A stretch of DNA of 64,000 nucleotides from assembly GCA_900471485.1 (NCBI GenBank), contig UCEU01000015.1, forward strand, positions 52,390 to 116,389, read 5' to 3'. Each line of letters begins with the position of its first letter. Positions within the stretch are counted from its first letter, which is position 1. A program made the position numbers and the translations under genes. Shown here one piece after another: positions 38,757 through 47,447 of the stretch. The stretch comes from Hyphomicrobiales bacterium. GTDB lineage: Bacteria; Pseudomonadota; Alphaproteobacteria; Rhizobiales; Rhizobiaceae. The notes below the pieces were generated by a model that worked only from the letters and a program-made list of their open reading frames with translations, was not told the DNA's origin and did no database searches.

Positions 38757-40241
38757 ATGGTTTGGCAAGGACAGTACGACAAGCTCTACATCGGAGGGGA
38801 ATGGGTTTCTCCCGACAGCAGCAAGACAGTCGAGGTGATCTCTCCAGTCAGCGAAGAGGCGATAGCGGCGGTTCCAAGCGCCAGTTTCAGCGATGTTGAT
38901 CGCGCGGTTGCTTCGGCCCGCCATGCGTTCGACAAAGGACCATGGCCACGGATGCCTCTCGAGGAAAGGATAGCGGTCGTATCGCGTCTGCGTGACGCCT
39001 TCATCACGCGCCGCGACATCTTGGCTCAAGTGATAACCGACGAGATGGGAAGTCCGATAACCTTCTCGAGCAATCTGCAGGCGGGCGTTCCAATCCTGAT
39101 GCTGGAAGCCTTCATCGATATCGCGCGCGAATATCCGTTCCGAGAATTGAGACGATCGGCGACAGGAAACGCACTGGTCACGCGGGAAGCGAAGGGTGTC
39201 GTTGTGGCGATCGTGCCCTGGAACGTACCCATGATGACGACCATCATGAAGCTCGCGCCCGCACTTCTCTCAGGCTGCACGGTAATCATCAAGCCTGCGC
39301 CCGAAACACCGCTGTCCGCTTATCTCCTAGGCGAGATGCTCCAGGAGGCTGGCATTCCGGAAGGGGTGGTCTCTATCCTGCCCGCCGAGCGGGAGGCAAG
39401 CGAGTACCTGGCTCTCCATCCGGGAGTAGACAAGGTCACGTTCACAGGATCGACGGGTGCAGGTCGTCATCTGGCTACCAAGTGCGGTGAGCTGCTCCGC
39501 CCGATCACACTGGAGCTTGGCGGCAAATCGGCTGCGATATTCCTTGACGATGCAGACATCGCTGCGGGTGTCGAGGCCCTGCGGATGGGCTCGTTGCGGA
39601 ACTCCGGACAGGTGTGCAGCCTGAAGACCCGCATCCTCGTGTCGAAAGACCGTCGTGACGAGCTTCTCGACCACTTCGGCGCTCTTTTCGACTCGATGCC
39701 TGTCGGCGATCCGAACGATCCGGCAACCCAGATCGGACCGATGGTGACAAGGAGGCAGATGGAGCGGGTCGGCGGATACATCGATCAGGGGCTGAAGGAT
39801 GGCGCTCTCGCAGTCAGGGGCGGCAGCGGTCGGCCCGAAGGGTTGAACCACGGCTGGTTCGTGAGGCCCACCCTCTTCGCCAACGTCGACCCGGATGCCA
39901 CGATCGCGCAGGAGGAGATATTCGGTCCCGTCCTAGCAGTCTCGACATTCGAAAGCGAAGAGCAGGCCGTTCAGATCGCCAACAACTCCGTCTACGGCCT
40001 CAATGGAGCGATCTTCTCCTCGGATGTCGACAAGGCGATCGACATGGCCGGACGCATCAAGACCGGGACGATTGAAATTAACGGCGGAGGAGTAGGGTTT
40101 CAGTCGCCCATCGGCGGCGTGAAGCAGTCCGGGATCGGGCGGGAAGGCGGGCGGGAAGGATTCGATCCGTATCTGGAGATCAAGTCCATTGGGATCCCCA
40201 AATCATTCGCCGATGGTCTGGCTGGCGGCGCCGGCCGTTGA
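38757..40241 (+). CDS. Aldehyde dehydrogenase
   Basis: A 494-residue NAD(P)-dependent aldehyde dehydrogenase of normal length that oxidises an aldehyde to the acid in the cytoplasm. Key residues are visible: N156 in PWNVP, E253 in LELGGKSA and the catalytic C287 in NSGQVCS. PTLFANVDPDATIAQEEIFGP is truncated here to its usual core EEIFGPVLAV. The start ATG 38757 has AAAGG upstream. The product acid could feed the CaiB transferases or the ligase at 42220. A terminator-like hairpin follows. Confidence 0.92.
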   Translation: MVWQGQYDKLYIGGEWVSPDSSKTVEVISPVSEEAIAAVPSASFSDVDRAVASARHAFDKGPWPRMPLEERIAVVSRLRDAFITRRDILAQVITDEMGSPITFSSNLQAGVPILMLEAFIDIAREYPFRELRRSATGNALVTREAKGVVVAIVPWNVPMMTTIMKLAPALLSGCTVIIKPAPETPLSAYLLGEMLQEAGIPEGVVSILPAEREASEYLALHPGVDKVTFTGSTGAGRHLATKCGELLRPITLELGGKSAAIFLDDADIAAGVEALRMGSLRNSGQVCSLKTRILVSKDRRDELLDHFGALFDSMPVGDPNDPATQIGPMVTRRQMERVGGYIDQGLKDGALAVRGGSGRPEGLNHGWFVRPTLFANVDPDATIAQEEIFGPVLAVSTFESEEQAVQIANNSVYGLNGAIFSSDVDKAIDMAGRIKTGTIEINGGGVGFQSPIGGVKQSGIGREGGREGFDPYLEIKSIGIPKSFADGLAGGAGR

Positions 40242-40251
40242 TTGTTCACAG

Positions 40252-40282
40252 GCGGCGGACCAACATAGTTGATCGGCCGCCT
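40252..40282. terminator. Hairpin between convergent ALDH and SDR-3 genes
   Basis: A 13-bp stem with two mismatches (left arm 40252-40264 starting GGCGGCGGACC, right arm 40270-40282 ending GGCCGCC) and a 5-base loop. It can serve both convergent genes. Confidence 0.6.
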
Positions 40283-40293
40283 GAAGCAGCAGC

Positions 40294-41091
40294 CTAGTGG
40301 CTGAGGGTCATGCCGCCGTCGACGGTGAGGCAGACCCCGGTGATAAAGCGGGCGTCGTCGCTGGCCAGGAATGTCGCCGCCTTGGCAACGTCCCAGGCAT
40401 CGCCCATCCACCCCATGGGTATGCGACCCACGCGCTTGCGCCACGCCTCGTCCAACCCCGCTTCGGTAACGCCATGATTCTTCATGGCCGAGAGCTTGGC
40501 CATCGGCGTATCCATCAGCCCCGGAAGGACTGCGTTTACCCGGATTTGCTTCGAGGCGTATTGCGCCGCCGTCACCTTAGTCATGTGGTTCATGGCCGCC
40601 TTTGTCGTGTAGTAGGAGACATAGGGCGTACCCAGATAGGCGAGAGATGAAATCGAGGAGACGTTGACGATAGAGCCGCCTCCCTGTTCGAGCATCACCG
40701 GAATTGCGTGCTTCATGGCCAGATAGCAGCTCTTGAGGTTGATGTCGAAAGCGCGGTCCCATTGCTCCTCCGAGAGTTCGACGACGCCGCCGTTGATGAC
40801 AATCCCGACATTGTTGTGCAGGAGGTCGATACGGCCGAACGATGCAACGCAAGCGTCGGTTGCTGCCTTGACGTCTGCGGACTTCGCTGCGTCCCCCGTT
40901 ACGGCGATTGCCTGGCCGCCTTCGCTCCGGATGATATCGGCCGTTTCCTCGGCCGCCTTGGCGTCGAGATCGAAGCAAGCCACGCTCGCACCCTCTCGAG
41001 CGAAATGGACGGCACATGCCTTTCCATTGCCCCATCCCGGCCCGGCGCTTCCAGCACCCATCACCAACGCGACCTTTTCCTTCAAGCGCAC
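40294..41091 (-). CDS. Short-chain dehydrogenase/reductase (SDR-3)
   Basis: A 265-residue classical SDR. The cofactor loop is extended (MGAGSAGPGWGNG instead of TGxxxGxG), followed by CFDLDA, which suggests NAD(H). NNVG replaces the usual NNAG. The active site has Ser in NVSSISS and Tyr-x3-Lys in YYTTK. The start GTG 41091 has GGAG eight bases upstream; the frame is open to 41283 without support. It is divergent from the CitE-like gene. Confidence 0.87.
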   Translation of the reverse strand: MRLKEKVALVMGAGSAGPGWGNGKACAVHFAREGASVACFDLDAKAAEETADIIRSEGGQAIAVTGDAAKSADVKAATDACVASFGRIDLLHNNVGIVINGGVVELSEEQWDRAFDINLKSCYLAMKHAIPVMLEQGGGSIVNVSSISSLAYLGTPYVSYYTTKAAMNHMTKVTAAQYASKQIRVNAVLPGLMDTPMAKLSAMKNHGVTEAGLDEAWRKRVGRIPMGWMGDAWDVAKAATFLASDDARFITGVCLTVDGGMTLSH

Positions 41092-41309
41092 CTTGTGTTC
41101 TCCTTCTCTGGCAAAGTCGGGACTACTCGGTCCCGACCTGAAATCCGCTTCAATCGAGCGCTGATTATGGATTTTTGCGCGATGCAGCGGGATTACTGCC
41201 CCGCCTATGGCCCCTCCAGCCTTTCCCTTTTGGAGGCCTCCGAGGTGCCCGATCGCGTTGACTAGCGTGACCTCATACGGCACCTCCTTGAGAAAGTCTG
41301 GAGGAAATT

Positions 41310-42209
41310 ATGAAGCCCACACGCTCACTGCTATTCGTTCCCGGCCACCGCAAGGGATGGGCGGAAAAGGCCGTCGCGTCCGGAGCCGACGCTGTCATCC
41401 TGGATCTGGAAGACTCCGTGCCGATGGATATGAAGGCGGAAACCCGCCACATGGTCGCGGAGACGATACGCGAGCTCGCAAACAATCATCCTCACGTGAG
41501 CGTCTACGTCCGGTTGAACGCCCTTGAGACCGGAATGACGGGGGATGATCTCGAAGTCGTGGCGATTGAGGGCTGCGATGGCTTCCTTCCTCCGAAGACC
41601 TACGGCGCCCGCGACGTCGTCTCGATGGACGCCCTGGTCACCCATTTCGAACGCCGCAACGGCGTGGCGCCCGGCACGCTTGAGTTCGTCCTCTCGCTGG
41701 AGACGGCGCAGGCCTACGCCGACTGCGAGAACATGATCAAGGCTTCGCCACGGTGCGCCACGCTCTTCGCGGGCACCGCCCGTGATGCCGACGTCTCGCG
41801 CTCCATCGGGTTCGAATTCACACCGGAAGGTCTCGAAACCATCTATCTCCGCAGCCGGGCCGTTCTTGCAACTCGGGCGGCGGGCAAGAACTTCCCAATC
41901 GTCGGGTTGTGGCAGGACCTCAAGGACATCGATGGCGCCTGGACGTTCGCCCGGCAGAACAAGCAGCTCGGCTTCCGCGGAATGGTGGCGATCCACCCGA
42001 GCCACGTCGCGATCGCCAACGAGGTGTTTTCGCCGTCATCGTCCGACGTGAGCTTTTATCAGGGCATGATCGACGCGTTCGAGGCCGCCGTGGAGAAGGG
42101 GCTTGCCGCCATCGACTACGAGGGCATGCACATCGACTACGCCCATGTGAAGACGGCCCACGAGGTCATCGGCCTGCACGCGGCGCTGCAAGAGCGCAAC
42201 AGGGTTTGA
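41310..42209 (+). CDS. HpcH/CitE family CoA-ester lyase
   Basis: A 299-residue lyase of the CitE-like class, which cleaves beta-hydroxy acyl-CoA esters such as citramalyl-, malyl- or methylmalyl-CoA by a Mg-dependent retro-Claisen reaction. Conserved positions: LDLEDSVP (E34, D35), R68 in VRLNALETG, K96 in PPKT and E131 in SLETAQAY. The start has TGGAGGAAA upstream. It heads a dense forward operon with ligase, acyl-CoA dehydrogenase, thiolase, crotonase and the Mcd-like dehydrogenase, gaps of 10-40 bp. By analogy with itaconate clusters it could give pyruvate or glyoxylate plus acetyl- or propionyl-CoA. Confidence 0.87.
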   Translation: MKPTRSLLFVPGHRKGWAEKAVASGADAVILDLEDSVPMDMKAETRHMVAETIRELANNHPHVSVYVRLNALETGMTGDDLEVVAIEGCDGFLPPKTYGARDVVSMDALVTHFERRNGVAPGTLEFVLSLETAQAYADCENMIKASPRCATLFAGTARDADVSRSIGFEFTPEGLETIYLRSRAVLATRAAGKNFPIVGLWQDLKDIDGAWTFARQNKQLGFRGMVAIHPSHVAIANEVFSPSSSDVSFYQGMIDAFEAAVEKGLAAIDYEGMHIDYAHVKTAHEVIGLHAALQERNRV

Positions 42210-42219
42210 GGAGCCAGCA

Positions 42220-44172
42220 ATGAAGGGACGAGCTGAATTCGGCGACGCTTCGGCAGCGGCATGGCTTCCATCGGACAGGGAGATTTCCCGCAGCCGTCTC
42301 GCGGGTGCCATGAAGCGTTGGGGATATGATTCCCTGGCGAAGCTTCACAAGGCTTCGGTCGACGATCCGACCTGGTTCTGGCGTGTTGCACTCGACGACC
42401 TGGGCGTCGAATTCACCACGCCCTGGACCGACTACATCGACACAACTGCCGGATACGAATTTCCACGCTGGTTTGTCGGAGGAAAGCTGAACGTCGCCAG
42501 TCACTGCGTGGAGAGACACGCACGCGATCCCGACGCAAGCAAGAGGTCCGCGGTCGTGTATGAGGCGGACTCTGGTGCGCGGCGCGAGATTACGTTCGGG
42601 GAACTGAGCAAGGAGGTCGAGCGTGTGGCCGCAGGCCTTGTCGCGCTCGGTATAAAGTCCGGCGACCGCGTCGGCTTGTTCATTCCTGTCATCCCCGAAG
42701 CAGCCGTGGCGCTGATGGCCTGTGCGAAGATCGGGGCTACCGCGGTGCCTGCTTTCTCCGGATACGGGCCAGAACCACTGGCCGCCCGCCTAAGAGCTGC
42801 CGGAGCGGTAGCACTGGTCACGGTCGACGGGACGACCAGGCGCGGCAAGCGGGTGCCGATGAAGGAAACGGCTGATGCCGCGGTAGCTATGGTCGACACC
42901 GTCAGGCACGTGCTTGTGATCCGCAACGATGGCAGTCAGGTCGCCTGGGACAATTCCCGTGACAAGGACTGGAGCACCTTCGCGGAGGGCGCAGATCCCG
43001 TCCCAACGGTGGCCTGCGATCCCAATGATCCTTTCATGATCATCTATACGTCGGGAACAACGGGCGCGCCGAAGGGCATCGTCCACAGCCACGCCGGGTA
43101 CCTCGTCAAGTCGGGATTGGATTTCGGCTACGCGTTCGACGTCCAGTCGGATGATCGACTGGGGTGGATCGCCGACATGGGCTGGATGCTGGGCCCACTC
43201 ATGATCGTGGGGGCGCTCCAGTTCGGCGCGGGCATCGTCTTCATCGAAGGACTGCCAAACTACCCTGACAACGACCGCCTTTGGAGCATTGTCGAGCGAA
43301 ACAAGGTCACGTTGCTCGGCGTTGCGCCTACTGCGGCTCGCGGACTGCGGGCCGCCACGGACGGTGCGGCGCCCTCGCAGGATATTTCCAGTCTCCGGGC
43401 ATTCGCTTCCACGGGCGAGGCATGGGACGTTGTCACCTGGCACTGGCTATTCGAAGACGTGGGCCGCAAGAGGCTTCCCATCCTTAACTACACCGGGGGC
43501 ACGGAAACGGGTGGTGGTATCCTATCGAACTACACCATCGCTCCGCAGGCGCCTGCGAGCTTCTCCGGCCCGCTGCTCGGACAGGATGTCGATGTGCTCG
43601 ATGCCGACGGCAACCGCACCAACGAAATCGGTGAACTGACAGTCAGAAACACGTGGCCGGGAATGACTCACTCATTCTGGCTCGATCCGGAACGGTACCT
43701 CGATTCCTATTGGCGGCGCTGGGACGGGATCTGGGTTCACGGCGATCTCGCGAGCATCGGTGAGGATGGGTTCTGGCACATCCATGGGCGCTCGGACGAC
43801 ACGATCAAGGTCGCTGGCCGCCGGGTCGGCCCGGCCGAGATCGAGTCCGCCATCGTCACTCACCCCGGGATTGCGGAGGCAGCCGTCATCGGTGTGCCGG
43901 ATGCTGACAAGGGTTCCCGGATTGTCGCCTTCGTGACACTTAAGGACGGCTTCTGGCCGCTCGATCAGGCGGCAGCGGCTGGCGCGGTCTCACGGATCGT
44001 CGGAAAGGCAATGGTGCCGTCCGAGATGATCGTGGTCGAGGGCCTCCCTAAGACAAAGAACGGCAAGATCATGCGACGCGCCATCCGCGCACAGTTTCTC
44101 GGCGATCCCGCAGGCGACATGTCGGCGCTCGACGCCGCTACGCCCCTCGATCTCATTCCGGTCCGAAGCTGA
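42220..44172 (+). CDS. Acetoacetyl-CoA synthetase-like AMP-forming acyl-CoA ligase
   Basis: A 650-residue ANL-superfamily ligase that uses ATP to join an acid to CoA. The N-terminal region (WFWRVALDDLGVEF) resembles the ACAS_N domain of acetyl/acetoacetyl-CoA synthetases. The ATP-binding P-loop is YTSGTTGAPKG, then YTGGTETGG, DDTIKVAGRRVGPAEIES, and the C-terminal catalytic Lys in KTKNGKIMRR. Length fits this subgroup. It starts 11 bp after the CitE-like stop behind AGGAG. It probably activates a pathway acid; acetate, propionate or a keto acid are options. Confidence 0.9.
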   Translation: MKGRAEFGDASAAAWLPSDREISRSRLAGAMKRWGYDSLAKLHKASVDDPTWFWRVALDDLGVEFTTPWTDYIDTTAGYEFPRWFVGGKLNVASHCVERHARDPDASKRSAVVYEADSGARREITFGELSKEVERVAAGLVALGIKSGDRVGLFIPVIPEAAVALMACAKIGATAVPAFSGYGPEPLAARLRAAGAVALVTVDGTTRRGKRVPMKETADAAVAMVDTVRHVLVIRNDGSQVAWDNSRDKDWSTFAEGADPVPTVACDPNDPFMIIYTSGTTGAPKGIVHSHAGYLVKSGLDFGYAFDVQSDDRLGWIADMGWMLGPLMIVGALQFGAGIVFIEGLPNYPDNDRLWSIVERNKVTLLGVAPTAARGLRAATDGAAPSQDISSLRAFASTGEAWDVVTWHWLFEDVGRKRLPILNYTGGTETGGGILSNYTIAPQAPASFSGPLLGQDVDVLDADGNRTNEIGELTVRNTWPGMTHSFWLDPERYLDSYWRRWDGIWVHGDLASIGEDGFWHIHGRSDDTIKVAGRRVGPAEIESAIVTHPGIAEAAVIGVPDADKGSRIVAFVTLKDGFWPLDQAAAAGAVSRIVGKAMVPSEMIVVEGLPKTKNGKIMRRAIRAQFLGDPAGDMSALDAATPLDLIPVRS

Positions 44173-44193
44173 CCGGGAAATGGAGTAATCTAC

Positions 44194-45354
44194 ATGGCAC
44201 TGGAACAGTCTGAACTCGACCTGATCCGAGATTCAATCCGCAAGATCACAGAGGACTTCGACCTCGAGTACTGGCGGCTGAAGGACAAGAAAAAGGAATA
44301 TCCTTGGGACTTCAAGGATGCGCTGGCAGCCGGGGGCTGGTTGGGCATGCTCATGCCGGAGGAATACGGCGGCATGGGGCTCGGGCTCACCGAAGTCGGT
44401 GTCGTCCTCGACGAACTAGGCCAGCGTTGCGGGTTCAATGCGAACTCCGTCTTCCAGTACTACGTCTTTCCTCCTGGCCCGGTAATCCATCACGGCTCTG
44501 ATGAGATGAAGAAGGAATTCCTGCCGAGGCTTGCCAGTGGCGAGGAAATGATGTGCTTCGGCGTTAGCGAGCCTGACAATGGCGTCGACACTTCGCGGCT
44601 CAAGACCTTCGCCAAGAAGGATGGCGGCCGTTACTTGGTCAACGGGCGCAAGGTGTGGATATCGAACGCGCTCAACGCGCATCGGATTCTTCTCCTGACA
44701 CGCACGAGACCAAGGGATCCGGAACGTCCCTTCGATGGCATGACGCTGTTCCTCACCCACCTCAAGGGCAAGAAGGGTGTGGAGATCAATCGCATCGACA
44801 AGATCATGCGGAACGCGGTCGACAGCAATGAGATGGTGTTCGAGAACTTCGAAGTCTTCGAGAACGAAATCGTCGGCGAGGAGGGCAGAGGGTTCCGTTG
44901 TCTGATCGACGGACTCAACCCGGAACGGATTGCCGTTGCCCAGACCTGCATCGGACTTGGACGAGGTGCCTTAAACCTCGCCGTCCAGTATTCGAAGGAC
45001 CGGATTGTCTTCGACAGGCCCATTGGAAAGAACCAGGCGGTCGCGCATCCGCTCGCTGAGAGCTGGATCCGGCTCGAGGCGGCCGATCTCGTCACTCAGA
45101 AGGCGGCGAGGCTGTTCGACGAGGGCAAGGCGTGCGGGCCGGAAGCCAACGCAGCCAAGTTTCTGGCCAGCGATGCGGCCTTCGAGGCGGCGGACAGGGC
45201 GATGCAGTTCCATGGCGGCTTCAGCATGTCGACGGAGTATCACGTGTCACGTTTCTGGATGGAGGCACGTCACCTGAAGATTGCGCCCATCAGCCAGCAG
45301 ATGGTCTTGAACTTCATTTCGGACAAGGTCCTGGGCCTCCCGAAATCCTATTGA
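44194..45354 (+). CDS. Acyl-CoA dehydrogenase (ACAD-1)
   Basis: A 386-residue FAD enzyme that introduces a 2,3 double bond into an acyl-CoA. Typical features: PEEYGGMGLG, FGVSEPDNGVDTSRLKT, VNGRKVWISNA and QFHGGFSMSTEY. The usual C-terminal base in the EGT-E motif is missing (KIAPISQQ instead). A Glu in NPERIAVAQ sits where isovaleryl-CoA dehydrogenase has its base, so an IVD-like active site is possible. It lies in the CitE operon. The substrate may be branched. Confidence 0.9.
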   Translation: MALEQSELDLIRDSIRKITEDFDLEYWRLKDKKKEYPWDFKDALAAGGWLGMLMPEEYGGMGLGLTEVGVVLDELGQRCGFNANSVFQYYVFPPGPVIHHGSDEMKKEFLPRLASGEEMMCFGVSEPDNGVDTSRLKTFAKKDGGRYLVNGRKVWISNALNAHRILLLTRTRPRDPERPFDGMTLFLTHLKGKKGVEINRIDKIMRNAVDSNEMVFENFEVFENEIVGEEGRGFRCLIDGLNPERIAVAQTCIGLGRGALNLAVQYSKDRIVFDRPIGKNQAVAHPLAESWIRLEAADLVTQKAARLFDEGKACGPEANAAKFLASDAAFEAADRAMQFHGGFSMSTEYHVSRFWMEARHLKIAPISQQMVLNFISDKVLGLPKSY

Positions 45355-45382
45355 TCGATCGAAAATGAAAGGCAATCCACCC

Positions 45383-46594
45383 ATGCGCGACGCGGTGATT
45401 TGCGAGCCAATCCGCACTCCTGTCGGCCGTTACGGCGGCACTCTGAAGGACGTCCCAACCGCCGATCTCGCCGCTGCCGTGGTGCGCGAGCTCGTGCGCA
45501 GGACAGGCATTTCCGGCAAGGATGTCGACGATGTCGTCTTTGGACAGGTCTACCCAAACAGTGAAGCGCCAGCGCTTGGCAGGATCGCCGCGCTTGACGC
45601 TGGCCTGGGGGTCGAGGTTCCCGGCATCCAGATCGATCGTCGATGCGGTTCCGGACTGCAGGCGGTGATAAACGCCGCAATGTGCATCCAGACGGGCGCT
45701 GCCGACCTGATCATCGCCGGTGGCGCCGAGTCCATGAGCCAGGCGGAGTACTCTGTCATGGGTGCGCGGTGGGGACTGAAGGGAGCCGATACGGGCTTCA
45801 TGTGTCGCATCGCACGAGGCCGGGTGACGGCCGGAGGGCGCAACTATCCGGTGCCGGGCGGCATGCTCGAGACTGCGGAGAACCTGCGGCGCGAATTCTC
45901 CATCTCTCGTGAGGAGCAGGACTCCTTTGCGGCACGCTCACACGAGAAAGCAGCGGCGGCCCAACGTGACGGAAAATTCGACGACGAGATCGTGCCGTTC
46001 ACGGTGAAGGCCGGGAAAAAAGAACTGGTGTTCTCCAAGGACGAGCACATCCGCCCCGATGCGACAGCGGAATCGATGGCGCAGCTTGCGCCGATCATGC
46101 TGAAGTCGGATCCGGCCTCGACGGTCACCGCAGGAAACGCGAGCGGACAGAACGATGCCGCGGCCGCATGCATCGTCACCACTCGCGAGAAGGCCGATGC
46201 GCTCGGTCTGAAGCCGCTCGCTAGGCTTGTGAATTGGGGTGTGGCGGGCGTGGAGCCCGCGCGGATGGGCATCGGCCCGGTCCCTTCCACGGCAAAGGCG
46301 TTGGAGCGCGCTGGCCTGAAGATGTCTGACATGGACCTCGTCGAACTCAACGAAGCGTTCGCCGCGCAGGTGCTCGCGTGCACGAAGTCATGGAACTTCG
46401 CCGATAGCGACTACGAGCGTCTCAACGTCAACGGTTCGGGCATTTCGCTCGGACACCCCGTCGGCGCCACCGGCGTTCGCATCCTCGCAACAATGCTGCG
46501 CGAGCTTGAGCGCCGGAACGGCCGCTACGCGCTGGAGACAATGTGCATGGGCGGCGGCATGGGGCTTTCAGCAATATTCGAGCGCACGAACTGA
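45383..46594 (+). CDS. Acetyl-CoA acyltransferase (thiolase)
   Basis: A 403-residue thiolase. Catalytic residues: Cys88 in DRRCGSG, His in LNEAFAAQ-GHP region (SLGHPVGATG), and the second Cys in TMCMGGGMG. It cleaves a 3-ketoacyl-CoA with CoA to acetyl-CoA (or propionyl-CoA) and a shortened acyl-CoA. I chose ATG 45383 (AAAGG about 10 bases upstream); an in-frame ATG at 45365 would add six residues. Its stop overlaps a possible upstream start of the crotonase gene. Confidence 0.92.
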   Translation: MRDAVICEPIRTPVGRYGGTLKDVPTADLAAAVVRELVRRTGISGKDVDDVVFGQVYPNSEAPALGRIAALDAGLGVEVPGIQIDRRCGSGLQAVINAAMCIQTGAADLIIAGGAESMSQAEYSVMGARWGLKGADTGFMCRIARGRVTAGGRNYPVPGGMLETAENLRREFSISREEQDSFAARSHEKAAAAQRDGKFDDEIVPFTVKAGKKELVFSKDEHIRPDATAESMAQLAPIMLKSDPASTVTAGNASGQNDAAAACIVTTREKADALGLKPLARLVNWGVAGVEPARMGIGPVPSTAKALERAGLKMSDMDLVELNEAFAAQVLACTKSWNFADSDYERLNVNGSGISLGHPVGATGVRILATMLRELERRNGRYALETMCMGGGMGLSAIFERTN

Positions 46595-46614
46595 TGGCGC
46601 TCAAGGAGATCGAT

Positions 46615-47406
46615 ATGTTGGAAAAATACAAGGAATTTGCATTCAAGTTCGAGGTGAACGAGCCGGGCGTGCTCGAACTCATTTTCGACGGACCAAACCT
46701 GAACGCGGTCGACGAGCGCGTCCATTCCGACATTCCCTATGTCTGGAATGTCATCGACAGCGATCCTGACGTTCGGGTCGTCATCGTGCGCGGCGCCGGG
46801 AAAGCCTTCTCCGCGGGTGGCAGCTTCGACCTGATTGACAAGCAGATGGCGGACTACGCGACCCTGACCAAGGTTCTCAGGGAGTCACGTGATCTGTACT
46901 ACAACATGATCAACTGCTCGAAGCCGATCATCTCCGCCATTCACGGCCCGGCAGTGGGCGCGGGTCTGGTGGTCGCCCTGATGGCTGACATTTCCATCGC
47001 GGCGAAGGACGCCAAGATCGTGGACGGCCACACACGGCTCGGAATCGCGGCAGGCGACCATGCTGCTTCGGTGTGGCCGATCCTGTGCGGCATGGCGAAG
47101 GCGAAGTACCTGCTGCTGACCTGCGAGCGGATTTCCGGGGAGGAGGCGGAGCGCATCGGTCTCGTCTCGCTCGCCGTTGATGAGGAGAAGCTGTTGGAGA
47201 CCGCGCGCGCAACGGCGAGCCGCCTGGCCAATGGTGCGCAGGAGGCAATCGCTTGGACGAAGCTTTCGTTGAACCTCTGGTTCAAGCAGACGGCGCCAAT
47301 CTTCGAAGCCTCGCTCGCCCTCGAGTTCCTTGGAGTCGGCGGTCCCGATATCCGTGAGGGCCTTGCGTCACACAAGGAAAAGCGCAAGCCCAACTTTGTC
47401 CGATAG
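46615..47406 (+). CDS. Crotonase-superfamily protein lacking both classical glutamates
   Basis: A 263-residue enoyl-CoA hydratase/isomerase-fold protein. The oxyanion-hole regions [12 protein letters not shown] (60-71) and GPAVGAG (111-117) are intact. The two glutamates of standard hydratases are not: the first position (in [11 protein letters not shown]) is Val and the second (GHTRLGI) is Arg141. Asp148 in GDHA may be a replacement acid. It is therefore probably not a simple hydratase but an isomerase, hydrolase or C-C-cleaving member. The start ATG 46615 has AAGGAG six bases upstream; ATG 46594 overlaps the thiolase stop. Confidence 0.85.
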   Translation: MLEKYKEFAFKFEVNEPGVLELIFDGPNLNAVDERVHSDIPYVWNVIDSDPDVRVVIVRGAGKAFSAGGSFDLIDKQMADYATLTKVLRESRDLYYNMINCSKPIISAIHGPAVGAGLVVALMADISIAAKDAKIVDGHTRLGIAAGDHAASVWPILCGMAKAKYLLLTCERISGEEAERIGLVSLAVDEEKLLETARATASRLANGAQEAIAWTKLSLNLWFKQTAPIFEASLALEFLGVGGPDIREGLASHKEKRKPNFVR

Positions 47407-47447
47407 CCCGGCCGCATCCAGCGCCCTTTCGACGATATGGTGTCAAA

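Noticed and set aside
41161..41309. GCCTATGG half-site between SDR-3 and CitE as a further LysR-4 box
   Set aside because: Only one arm matches; the left arm is unrelated, so I did not count it among the cluster boxes.
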